Origin: Deltaproteobacteria bacterium
GTDB taxonomy: Bacteria > Myxococcota_A > Polyangia > Polyangiales > Polyangiaceae
Length of the DNA stretch: 64,000 bases
Direction: 5' to 3'
Assembly (NCBI GenBank): GCA_016218915.1
Contig: JACRCQ010000039.1
Span: 62,001-126,000, forward strand
This document shows positions 8,589 through 16,548 of this stretch, one piece after another. Under the pieces are notes generated by a model. The model was not told where the DNA came from. It was given only the letters and a program-made list of their open reading frames with translations, and did not search any database. The position numbers were made by a program, and so were the translations under genes. Positions within the stretch are counted from its first letter, which is position 1. Every line of letters starts with the position of its first letter.

Positions 8589-8703
8589 CTAGCACTGTGT
8601 GCCGAAGTGCGTAGGGGGATCATTGGCGCCCACCGCCTTCCGCCAACCGTGGCGACACGGCATCGCCGTTTCTCCGTTAGGCACGCCATGCCGGGCCCAA
8701 CGC
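8589..8703 (+). repeat. Dispersed intergenic element, copy A
   Basis: This copy begins CTAGCACTGTGTGCCGAAGT, continues through GGGGGATCA, ACCGTGGCGACACGGCATC and GCCGTTTCTCCGTT, and ends at GGCACGCCATGCC. Read on the opposite strand, 19361-19492 carries the same blocks in the same order: CTAGTACTGCGTGCCCGAAG, GGGGGATCA, ACCGTAGCGCCACGGCATC, GCCGTTGCTGCGTT, GGCACGGCATGCC. I aligned the blocks by eye, with small gaps. It lies between convergent genes and has no coding potential. Confidence 0.7.
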
Positions 8704-8777
8704 AGGCACGCCGTGGCGTGGCGCTACCAGGACCCACGGGCCCGGCGCACTGCGAAGTGGTGAGGCGTCGCGGCGAG

Positions 8778-8810
8778 CTCTCCCTCCGGCATTCGCATTC
8801 CAATTCGCGT
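8778..8810. repeat. 33-base direct repeat, right copy
   Basis: This is the second copy of the repeat at 8544-8576, differing at one base. It ends 16 bases before the stop codon of the leftward TPR gene. Together the copies flank about 200 bases that include element A. Confidence 0.85.
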
Positions 8811-8826
8811 CGCCAGTCCCCGGTTC

Positions 8827-9888
8827 CTAGCTCTCTTCTTCGTCCGCGAAGAAGATGTACGGCGACACCTGGCACACGCCGATCGGCTCCTCGGGCGTCG
8901 CCTGCACCGTCTCGAAATCCTCGATCGTCATCGAAGCGCGCAGCTCCTCGGGCGAAAGCGACTTGGCGAACTCCAGCGCCTGCTCACGCGTGTCCGCGAT
9001 CACGCCGAAGGTCTGACGGTACTCCCGCGGCTCCTTCTCTCCCTCGAACGGCTCTGGCCAGACACCCTTGATGGTCAGCTGCATCAAGCTCGCGCCCGCC
9101 GAGGTCTTGCCGTTCACCGCTCGCACGATCTGCAGCGCCAGATCGTTGCCCTGATCGATGCGGATCGCGTCGATCGCGTGAGCAAGAGCCTTGTCCTTGT
9201 CCTTTTCGAGATCGAGCACCGCACGGGCGAGCTGTGCATGCAGCTCGGCGATGTGGGGGATCGTCTCTTCCGTGTAGTCTTCCTCGTCGATCTCGGCGAG
9301 GGTCGTGCGAACCAGCTCAGCGGCCTCTGCCGATCGCTCCGCTGCGCTCAGCACCGAGGCCTTGAATGCCAGCGTGTTCAGCCGCAGCTCTTCGTCCTCG
9401 ATCTCGTCGAGATCCACGGGCTCGATGGCCTTCAAGGCTTCGTCGTAGCGCTGCGCCCTGGCATGCGTCAGCGCCAGGTTGAAGCGGATCGATGCCTCTT
9501 CCGGCTCCGGGCACGCCAACGCCCGCTCGTAGGTCTTGAGCGCGTCATCCGGGCGCTCTGCATCGGAGTACAGATTGGCGAGCATCTCCCAGAGCCGCCA
9601 GCTGTCCGGAAGCTTCTTGACCGCGCCCTCGAGCAGCTCGATCGCTTTGGGGCTCTCGCTGTTGCGATCGAGCACCAGCGCCTCGATCTCGAAGCCGGCC
9701 GGATGATCGACCTCCTGGAGGTGACGGCCGATCTCTGTGGCCTCCGGGTCGTGGTCGCCGTCGAGCGCCTCGAACGCCCGCTCGATCAGCTCATCGGCAG
9801 TGCGCTGCGCGCCGACCTGGTCATGGGCACCGACGCAGCGTTTGAGGGCGGCGAGGAGCTGTTCGGTGGTCGGCCTGAACTTCGTCAT
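8827..9888 (-). CDS. TPR repeat protein, cytosolic
   Basis: This 353-residue, strongly acidic protein starts MTKFRPTTEQLLAALKRCVG. TPR-like helical pairs span about residues 60-240, for example LPDSWRLWEMLANLYSDAER and PDDALKTYERALACP. The C-terminal 100 residues form a separate unrecognised domain (LTIKGVWPEPFEGEKEPREY) ending in acidic residues. No signal peptide or membrane segment is seen, so it is probably a cytosolic scaffold. It is the last gene of a leftward run (STAND ATPase, TerB-like protein, OPT transporter). It sits 74 bases after the OPT stop with a small hairpin between. Confidence 0.8.
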   Translation of the reverse strand: MTKFRPTTEQLLAALKRCVGAHDQVGAQRTADELIERAFEALDGDHDPEATEIGRHLQEVDHPAGFEIEALVLDRNSESPKAIELLEGAVKKLPDSWRLWEMLANLYSDAERPDDALKTYERALACPEPEEASIRFNLALTHARAQRYDEALKAIEPVDLDEIEDEELRLNTLAFKASVLSAAERSAEAAELVRTTLAEIDEEDYTEETIPHIAELHAQLARAVLDLEKDKDKALAHAIDAIRIDQGNDLALQIVRAVNGKTSAGASLMQLTIKGVWPEPFEGEKEPREYRQTFGVIADTREQALEFAKSLSPEELRASMTIEDFETVQATPEEPIGVCQVSPYIFFADEEES

Positions 9889-9903
9889 GATCTGCCTCCA
9901 CGG

Positions 9904-9918
9904 CGCCGCCCTGCGGCG
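9904..9918 (-). terminator. Small hairpin between the OPT and TPR genes
   Basis: CGCCGC (9904-9909) and GCGGCG (9913-9918) form a 6-bp stem with a 3-base loop. It lies between the OPT transporter stop (9963) and the TPR start (9888). No T-tract follows, so it may be a weak attenuator or an mRNA-stabilising hairpin rather than a terminator. Confidence 0.3.
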
Positions 9919-9962
9919 GATGTTGCACCGGCGTCTGGTCTTTGTGTCGATTGGGAATCAGG

Positions 9963-12131
9963 TCAATCCGCTTTGTCCGGGTCGATGCCCGCTGCCTTCA
10001 GCTCCTTGACCGCTCCCCATCGGGCCAGGGCGTAGCAGGCAAGCGCCAGCAGGATGTACATGCCGAGACCCGTACCCTGTCCGACGAGGCCGTCGTACCA
10101 GGGGAGCGTGGTCGAGTCGAGAACACGCACGCCCGCGTCCTTGGTGATGACCTCGAACTTCTCTCCAACGGACAGGAATCGTATCGGGAATCCGATCGAC
10201 GGTGCAAAGCTGATGTCCAAGCGGAGCACCGCGGTCACGATCCCGAAGATGGCAGCCCCGGCCATCAGCCCAGAGGCGATGAGCGTGCCCTGCGAGGCGC
10301 GCGCTTCGCGCACGGCCTTGTTCTTCCCCGTGTTGCCGATCAGCCAGGCCACGAAGGCACCTGCGAGAACCGCAGTGTTGATCGAGATCGGCAGGTACAT
10401 TCCGAGCGCGAACGCCAGCATGGGAACGCCCGCCATGTAGAGCATGATCGCGATCAGCCCGCCCAGCCCGTAGAGCAGCAGCGGCTGCTGCGCGTCGCTC
10501 ATCAGCCCCTTGGTGATCGCTGCGAGCATGTTCGCCTGCGGCGCAGGCAGCACGTCGGAGTTCGACACCCAGGTGCCGTCCGGCGCAAGCTTCAGGAAGT
10601 GGTACGCGCTGTCCATGGCCGGGATGACCGCTGCCACCACGAGCGAGGCCACGACCACGCCGAGGAACTTCCACTTCTGCTGGTTCTTGGGGGTCGAGCC
10701 GATCCAGTAGCCGATCTTGAAATCCGTCACGAGGGCACCGGAAGTGGACAGCGCGGTGCACACGGCGCAGCCGATCACCAGCACGATGAACATGCCGGCA
10801 TTGCCCTTCAAACCGACGGCCGCCATGGTCGCGCACGCGATCGCCAGCGTGATCAGCGTCATGCCGCTCACCGGGTTGGTGCCGACAATCGCGATGGCCT
10901 GCGCCGCTACCGGCGTGAACAGGAAGCTCAGCAGGAAGCCGACGAGCACGCCGATGGCCGCGAACATGGCCGCACGCCCGGTCGTGTACTCGGCGCCCTT
11001 CTGCAGCGCCACGACGAAGAACAGCAGCCCCATCAGCGCTGCGCAGCCAGCCTGGATCAGGATGACCAGCTTGGGGTTCATGTCCCGGGCGGTGCGGGGC
11101 ACCGTGGACTGGTCCACGCTCTTCATGAACAGCCCTTTGACGCCCAGGGACACGGAGCCGACGATGATCTTGCCCATGCGGATCATGCCGATGATGCCGG
11201 AGACCGCGATGGCGCCGATACCGATCGGCTTGACGAACGCCTTGAAGATGTCGGCGCTGGACATGGCCGAGATGTGGAAGGTCTGCCCGATGTAGTGGAA
11301 GTCCGGGATCTGGCTGCCTACCATGAAGATCAGCGGCACGAGCACCACGTAGGCGAGCACCGAGCCGGCCGCGATGATTGCGGCATAGCGCAGGCCGATG
11401 ATGTACCCGAGGCCGAAGAGCGCGGCGATGGCATTGACGCTCATCTCCATGCGCGCGCCCTGGTACAGACGCTCGCCCCAGGAGCCGAGCAGCTTGCGCG
11501 TGCCGATCATCGAGTTCCAGGGGTGAACTGCTTCCACGAGGAAGTCGTACAGGCCGCCGAGGGCGAACGACGCGATCAGCACCTTGCCTGCAGAGCTGTC
11601 GGTCGCCTCTCCAGAGACCAGGATCTCGTTGGTAGCCGTAGCTTCGGGGAACGGCAGCTCGCCGTGCTGGTCGGCCACGAAGTACTTGCGAAGCGGGATG
11701 ATCAGCGCTGTGCCCAGGAAGCCGCCGATCGCGCAGGCGAGGAAGATCTGCCAGAACGACGGCTGCAGCTGGTTGATGTACAGGGCCGGGATCACGAACG
11801 CTGCGCCGGCGGCAACGACGCCCGAGGCCTGGCCGATCGACTGCACCATCACGTTCTCGAGGATGGTGGCCTTGACCTTGCGCATCTTGCCGAAGAACAC
11901 GGCCATGATCGCGATCGGAATGGCGGCTTCGATGGCGTTGCCGGCGCGAAGCGCCATGTAGATGCATGCGGCCGAGAACAGCGCCACCATGACCACGCCC
12001 AGTCCCACAGACCAGGGAGTGATCTCCGCTCGAGGGTCGGACGCAGCCACGATGGGCTCGTAGGTCTCGCCCGGTTCCAGCTTCCGATAGGCGTTATCCG
12101 GAAGAACCTTGGTGCCTTTTCCTTGTTCCAT
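9963..12131 (-). CDS. OPT family oligopeptide/metal-chelate transporter
   Basis: This 722-residue inner-membrane protein has many hydrophobic segments. The early sequence (WSVGLGVVMVALFSAACIYM then ALRAGNAIEAAIPIAI) and GELPFPEATATNEILVSGEA are typical of the bacterial branch of the OPT/YSL superfamily. Such proteins are proton-coupled importers of short peptides or metal chelates; which substrate this one takes cannot be read from sequence. The length fits the family. It lies 96 bases downstream of the TerB-like gene on the same strand; that spacer contains a short 7-base-period repeat. There is a cytosolic N-terminal tail of about 40 residues, and the protein ends KAAGIDPDKAD. Confidence 0.9.
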   Translation of the reverse strand: MEQGKGTKVLPDNAYRKLEPGETYEPIVAASDPRAEITPWSVGLGVVMVALFSAACIYMALRAGNAIEAAIPIAIMAVFFGKMRKVKATILENVMVQSIGQASGVVAAGAAFVIPALYINQLQPSFWQIFLACAIGGFLGTALIIPLRKYFVADQHGELPFPEATATNEILVSGEATDSSAGKVLIASFALGGLYDFLVEAVHPWNSMIGTRKLLGSWGERLYQGARMEMSVNAIAALFGLGYIIGLRYAAIIAAGSVLAYVVLVPLIFMVGSQIPDFHYIGQTFHISAMSSADIFKAFVKPIGIGAIAVSGIIGMIRMGKIIVGSVSLGVKGLFMKSVDQSTVPRTARDMNPKLVILIQAGCAALMGLLFFVVALQKGAEYTTGRAAMFAAIGVLVGFLLSFLFTPVAAQAIAIVGTNPVSGMTLITLAIACATMAAVGLKGNAGMFIVLVIGCAVCTALSTSGALVTDFKIGYWIGSTPKNQQKWKFLGVVVASLVVAAVIPAMDSAYHFLKLAPDGTWVSNSDVLPAPQANMLAAITKGLMSDAQQPLLLYGLGGLIAIMLYMAGVPMLAFALGMYLPISINTAVLAGAFVAWLIGNTGKNKAVREARASQGTLIASGLMAGAAIFGIVTAVLRLDISFAPSIGFPIRFLSVGEKFEVITKDAGVRVLDSTTLPWYDGLVGQGTGLGMYILLALACYALARWGAVKELKAAGIDPDKAD

Positions 12132-12152
12132 GCGCGCTCCCCCTGTAGCACG

Positions 12153-12186
12153 GGATCAGGATTCCTGGATCAGGGATCCGGGAGCA
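12153..12186. repeat. Short seven-base-period repeat
   Basis: Units GGATCAG (12153), GATTCCT, GGATCAG (12167), GGATCCG and GGAGCAC follow each other with period 7 in the spacer upstream of the OPT gene. It is short and degenerate, but it has the same period as the longer tracts at 8473, 19269, 50975 and 51056. Confidence 0.5.
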
Positions 12187-12227
12187 CCCCTGGGCGCGTC
12201 AGGCTGCGCCCGTGCGACAGCGTCACC

Positions 12228-12749
12228 CTACGGCGTGTCGGACGGTCGATCGGGATGCGCATCCGCGCCTTCCGCATGCGCGGACACGGTGCCGATTTGC
12301 CCTGTCGCTTCTGCGAAGAGGCTCGCTGTCTCCTCATCCGAGAATTCGAAGGTCTTGGCGAGCCAATTCAGATACCCCTGCTCCTTGTCGTCAATCACCC
12401 CGTCCCACGCGCAGAACAGCGCGGCCAGGCGAAAGGCCACGCGACGCAGAGTCGGCAGGGTCAATCCGCGGCGCACTTCGCACAACCACGCATCCCCCTT
12501 GCGGGTCCGGTCGCCTGCTCGCGCCAGCAGGGCGTTGACGTCGTCATCGGTCAAGTCGCGCATTCCGGGCAGCATCCGGATCGCCTTCACGAGCGTTGCC
12601 AGCTCCTCCTTGGGCACCTGATCGTCGAGCAACGCCGCAACCAGGCCTACCTCCACGACCATCTGCACCTGCTCCTGGCTGGAAGCGGGCAGATAGCTGT
12701 GGGGATCAGCGCATCGGAGGTCCGGGCAAGGCGGCTTGTTGGAGCTCAT
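12228..12749 (-). CDS. TerB-like (tellurite-resistance TerB fold) protein
   Basis: This is a 173-residue cytosolic protein. Two acidic helical segments (VVEVGVGL-like AALLDDQVPKEELATLVKAI; LFCAWDGVIDDKEQGYLNWL) match the TerB/DUF533-like fold, in which paired acidic residues bind metal. The second, WDGVIDDKEQGYL, is the most characteristic. The function of most TerB-fold proteins outside tellurite operons is unknown, often membrane-stress related. No other ter genes are near. The ATG at 12749 has no clear ribosome-binding site. A 19-codon open frame (12706-12765) overlaps the start and might couple translation. Confidence 0.65.
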   Translation of the reverse strand: MSSNKPPCPDLRCADPHSYLPASSQEQVQMVVEVGLVAALLDDQVPKEELATLVKAIRMLPGMRDLTDDDVNALLARAGDRTRKGDAWLCEVRRGLTLPTLRRVAFRLAALFCAWDGVIDDKEQGYLNWLAKTFEFSDEETASLFAEATGQIGTVSAHAEGADAHPDRPSDTP

Positions 12750-12803
12750 CGAGTGCGTTGAGCATGGTCAACCCTTTGCGCCCGCGCAAGTACGACGTGC
12801 GTT

Positions 12804-15530
12804 CTATCGCCGGGTCGAAGGAGGCTGAGCCTGCATCGCAGGGGCGCGCACCACCTCGATCGACGGGTCGATGACGTACCCCTCTCCTTTTCGCTGCAGC
12901 ACGCCGCGCAATCCGAGGGACCGGAGCGTCGCCAGCGCCACATGCAGCCGGTTGAGCCCGGAGCTCCAGGCGAACTTCTCGCCCGGCCACGCCGCAGCAA
13001 TCAGGTCCTGCACGGCGACGGGCTGGTCGGGCGCGGACTCCCTTCGCTCGCAGAGCGCAGTCATCATCACGCGAAGCGCAGTGCGCCTGGACAAATCGAC
13101 CGTCGCGCCGTCCCCCATGCGAAACCACGCGCCTCCGATCGCGACCGTGAGCTTGGCGTTGGGCGGCGGCGCGCAGCTCAACGGTCCGATGGGCGGAGCC
13201 CCTTCGCGCTCGATTGCGCGCTGCAGAATCCGGAGCGCTGTGCGGATGTCCTTGGACCGATCCGGCCCCACGGGAGTCTGCCGGCGCGCGTGATCGGCAA
13301 GCTCGCGCGCGGTCGCTGCCAGCTCGCTTCGCGCCACCACATCGCCCTGCGCGCACGCGAGATACCTCGATGCGAGCTCCACGTGCGCGAGGTGGATTCG
13401 CGCGACCGGGGCCACGATCGGATGTGTGGCGAACGACGCCTCCACCTCACTCGCTGCTTCCTTCGCTCCGTCGAGATCTCCCATGCATGCGCGCACGGCA
13501 GCCTCGGCTGACAGGAAGACGCCCTCTGCCACCGGGTCGTCGAGCTCGCGCGCCTCTGCCACAGCAGCGTTGAGGCACTCCACCGCATCGAGCAGACGCC
13601 CTTCGTCGAAGTGCAGCAGGCCGAGGTATCCGGTGGCGAGCATCGCCATCCTGTGGGCCTCGACCTCGCGGGCCAGCGCGATGCACCGCTCGTAGTGAAG
13701 GCGCGCCGTGCGGTAATCGTCAAGCTCCGCGTAGTGGAAGCCGAGCCCCGCCTCGCCGCGAAGCTGCCCGCGCGCATAGCCGTGGGCGCGGCACAGCCAC
13801 AGCGTGCGCTCGAAAATCCCGACCGCCTCGTCGCTGCGATTGAGCGCTTGCAGGTGCGTTCCCTCGAGCTCCAGCGCAAGAATCAGATCCCGTACGTCGC
13901 TTGTCCGCTCGTGCAACGCAATTGCCTTGCGGGAAGCGGCGAGCGCCTCTTCCGCGCGCAGGAGCCGTCCCAGCACCAGCCCGAGACGCGTATGGGCTCG
14001 CGCTGCCAGGGTCGTGTCCCCGCTGGCGTCAGCCAGCTCGATGGCGGCGCGACACTCGACTTCCGCGTCCGCAGCCCGCGGCGAAAAAGTCAGGGCCCCT
14101 GCCCGCACGTACCTGCCTCGCCCGATCGCGCTCGGAGAGACCTCAGCGCTCGCTACTTGCAGCGCGGTCTCCAGATTCCTCGCCTGCCGTGCCGTCAACC
14201 CGCTCTCCGCGGACAGATCGTCGAGCACCCAAGCCGCGCGAAGCTGGGCATCGATCCACTGCGGGCTCCTCTGCTCCGGCCGCTCCGCGCTGTCGAGGAT
14301 CGAGGCTACGTTGTCGCGCTCGAGCTCGAAGCGACGCATGGATGCCTCGAACCCATGCTCTTGGGGACCGGTGACCGTGCGCTCCCACTCGGACAGGTGG
14401 TAGTGCGCATGGCGCAACGCCAGACGCGGCCCCTCACCCTGCTCGCGCAGACGTGCTTCGGCGAGCAGGCGGACCGCGTCGCACAGCGCGAACCTGCTGG
14501 GCTCGCCCGGCGCCGTGACCAGCTCTCCCACGAGCAGCCGCCGATGGAGACGATGAACGATCTCTTCCAGCCGAGGCCGCGCGTCCGGATCGTCGTCGCC
14601 CAGCACATGCTTGGCTGCCTGCAGGGTGAATCCCCCGCCAAAGACCGACGCGCCCGCGAACACCGCGCGCTGCCTGTCGTCAAGCCGATCCCAGGATGCG
14701 ACCGCTGCACTGTGCATGGCTCGAACCGCGGCAGGAGCAGCTTCGTCCGCTGTCAGCTTGCGCTCGAGATGCGGGAGCAGCTCCTCCGGAGCGAGATCCC
14801 ACGCAATCGCCGCCGCGATCTGGAGCGCATGAGGCACCCCTTCCAAAGGTGCGATGACCTGCGCGATCCTCTCGCGCTCCGTCGCGTCGGGCGCATACCC
14901 CGGATGGCAGCTCCTCACTCCGTTGACGAACAAATCGACCGCGTCAGGATGCGGACCCAGGAAGATCGCTTCCTCGCCCGGCGCCTGCAGCACCGCGCGT
15001 CCGGTCGCCACGATCCGCAGCTCGGGCGCGGCCTGGGCCCACTCCGACACCAGGGCGCGAAGCCCGCACGCAACCGCATCGATCCCATCGAGAACAAGCA
15101 CGAACCGGCCGCGATTCCGCAGCGTACGCACCAGGTGCAGCCCGCCGGCCTGCGCCCCCATCGACAGTGCCCGCGCAACCCGTGCTCGCACTTCGTCCAC
15201 GTCGCGCGCACTTCCCAGCGAGCACCAGGCACCGTCGAAGCTCCCCTCCTCACGCACCACACCCATCGCTTCGGCTACGAAAATGGTCTTGCCCATGCCC
15301 GCCGGGCCCACGACCGATACGAGCCTGCGACCGCGACCGAGCACCTGCGCGAGCGTGCTCGACTCCCACACGCGCGGGGAGGAACGCAACACGCCTTCCG
15401 GCAGGCGCCAGAGGCGTCCCGCCCCACCCCAATGCTGTTCGGGCTCAGCCGGGCGCCGCGCTGTGAACGAAAGAGACGATTCCTCCCAGTGCTGGCGTTG
15501 CACGAGCGCAATCCTACATGCGCCGCTCAT
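12804..15530 (-). CDS. STAND-type AAA/NB-ARC ATPase with TPRs and C-terminal winged-helix-like domain
   Basis: This 908-residue protein belongs to the AfsR/LuxR-like signalling ATPases. After an unremarkable 65-residue N terminus there is a Walker A loop GPAGMGKT (75-82), a Walker B strand RFVLVLDGIDAV, and an NB-ARC-like arginine-rich region to about residue 370. TPR-like helices cover about 450-760. The last 100 residues (RTALRVMMTALCERR, DLIAAAWPGEK, NRLHVALATLRSLGLRGVL then GYVIDP) look like an OmpR/SARP winged helix. I start at ATG 15530 rather than an upstream in-frame ATG at 15632, because the latter would overlap the divergent radical SAM gene. It probably senses an unknown signal and acts as a transcription regulator. 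Confidence 0.78.
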   Translation of the reverse strand: MSGACRIALVQRQHWEESSLSFTARRPAEPEQHWGGAGRLWRLPEGVLRSSPRVWESSTLAQVLGRGRRLVSVVGPAGMGKTIFVAEAMGVVREEGSFDGAWCSLGSARDVDEVRARVARALSMGAQAGGLHLVRTLRNRGRFVLVLDGIDAVACGLRALVSEWAQAAPELRIVATGRAVLQAPGEEAIFLGPHPDAVDLFVNGVRSCHPGYAPDATERERIAQVIAPLEGVPHALQIAAAIAWDLAPEELLPHLERKLTADEAAPAAVRAMHSAAVASWDRLDDRQRAVFAGASVFGGGFTLQAAKHVLGDDDPDARPRLEEIVHRLHRRLLVGELVTAPGEPSRFALCDAVRLLAEARLREQGEGPRLALRHAHYHLSEWERTVTGPQEHGFEASMRRFELERDNVASILDSAERPEQRSPQWIDAQLRAAWVLDDLSAESGLTARQARNLETALQVASAEVSPSAIGRGRYVRAGALTFSPRAADAEVECRAAIELADASGDTTLAARAHTRLGLVLGRLLRAEEALAASRKAIALHERTSDVRDLILALELEGTHLQALNRSDEAVGIFERTLWLCRAHGYARGQLRGEAGLGFHYAELDDYRTARLHYERCIALAREVEAHRMAMLATGYLGLLHFDEGRLLDAVECLNAAVAEARELDDPVAEGVFLSAEAAVRACMGDLDGAKEAASEVEASFATHPIVAPVARIHLAHVELASRYLACAQGDVVARSELAATARELADHARRQTPVGPDRSKDIRTALRILQRAIEREGAPPIGPLSCAPPPNAKLTVAIGGAWFRMGDGATVDLSRRTALRVMMTALCERRESAPDQPVAVQDLIAAAWPGEKFAWSSGLNRLHVALATLRSLGLRGVLQRKGEGYVIDPSIEVVRAPAMQAQPPSTRR

Positions 15531-15597
15531 CGGTGGCCAGAGCGGTCGCGCCCGCGACACGTACATCGCCCGCGTGCTAGACCAACCCGCGCAACCG

Positions 15598-16443
15598 ATG
15601 GCATCGGACCCTCCAATTCGTTCCCCTGGCAACGGCGCCGATCGACCGGCACACCATTCCGGAAATCGCGGCTACGTGTACGTCGCACGATCGCGACGCG
15701 CCGGGGGGCTGTCGCTCGGAGTCGATCTCACACCCCAGGGGCATTGCTCGTTCTCCTGCGTGTATTGCCAGGCGACCCATCCGACGGTCCGCGATTCGAG
15801 GCTGCACGTCGAGCTCGACGTGCTTCGCACGGGCCTGGTGGACACGCTCGCATCCGCGCAGGCTCCGGAGCTGCGCGACCTGGTGTTCGCCGGATCGGGC
15901 GAGCCCACCGCGGCTCCCAACTTCGGCGATGCGGTCGACGTGATCCTGGACGTGTGCCAGACAGCTCGATTCGATCGGCCCAGAAGGATCTTCACGAACG
16001 GGCGTCATCTGGACCAACCCCACGTGTGCGCTGCGCTGGAGCGATGGATCGATGCAGCCGGAGAGGTGTGGGTGAAGCTCGATGGTGCGACCGATGCGAC
16101 GCTCGAGGCGGTCAACGGTCGCAAGCTCGATGCGGCAAAGCACCTGGAGGGGATCTGGCAGCTCGCGCAGCGCCGGGAGTTGGGAATCCAGACGCTGCTT
16201 ATTGAAGGAGAGGGGTTGGCCTCTGCCGAATCGATTGCCGAGGAAGTCATCGAGGCCGTGGCGACGGGTCTTGCGCGCGGAGCGCGGGTGAAGGAGGCGC
16301 ACCTTCTGACGTTGGCGAGAATCCCCTCGGATCCAGAGCAGGCAGAGCGGCTGCGGGCCATCAGCGACGAGCGGCTGGAGAGCATCGCGCAACGAATGCG
16401 AGAGCGGACAGGGCTGACCGTCACGGTCTACGGAGCCTATTGA
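15598..16443 (+). CDS. Radical SAM enzyme of the COG0731 (TYW1-like/wyosine-type) group
   Basis: This is a 281-residue protein. SLGVDLTPQGHCSFSCVYCQ carries the CX3CX2C cluster motif (Cys50, Cys54, Cys57) that binds the 4Fe-4S cluster and SAM. VFAGSGEPTAAPNF is the GxGEPT motif of this group, and VWVKLDGATDATLEAVNGRK is also conserved in it. The bacterial COG0731 members lack an assigned reaction; true TYW1 acts on tRNA-Phe in archaea and eukaryotes. I chose ATG 15598 because it leaves a 67-base divergent spacer to the STAND gene and a family-length product. The frame is open far upstream but shows no family features there. Confidence 0.82.
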   Translation: MASDPPIRSPGNGADRPAHHSGNRGYVYVARSRRAGGLSLGVDLTPQGHCSFSCVYCQATHPTVRDSRLHVELDVLRTGLVDTLASAQAPELRDLVFAGSGEPTAAPNFGDAVDVILDVCQTARFDRPRRIFTNGRHLDQPHVCAALERWIDAAGEVWVKLDGATDATLEAVNGRKLDAAKHLEGIWQLAQRRELGIQTLLIEGEGLASAESIAEEVIEAVATGLARGARVKEAHLLTLARIPSDPEQAERLRAISDERLESIAQRMRERTGLTVTVYGAY

Positions 16444-16548
16444 ACGTTCGTGGACGCGACGTCGAAGCTCGGCTTCCGACTCGTGAGCGCCTGGTAGGCT
16501 GAGCGATCGCGCTTGCCTCCGCAACGCGACCACGACAAAAGAGGAGCC

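Larger units (their letters stand above)
8400..8826. other. Repeat-rich spacer between convergent genes
   Basis: No gene is visible in these 427 bases. From left to right the spacer holds a degenerate 7-base-period tract, a clean GAGCTGA heptamer array, the first copy of a 33-base direct repeat, and copy A of a dispersed element. A GC-rich partly self-complementary stretch and the second 33-base repeat follow, just before the stop of the leftward TPR gene. Each part is listed separately. Confidence 0.8.

Noticed and set aside
9942-12761. A 939-codon open frame on the plus strand
   Set aside because: It is antisense to the OPT transporter and TerB-like genes. High GC leaves opposite frames open, and its translation is Arg/His/Gln-rich without any domain.
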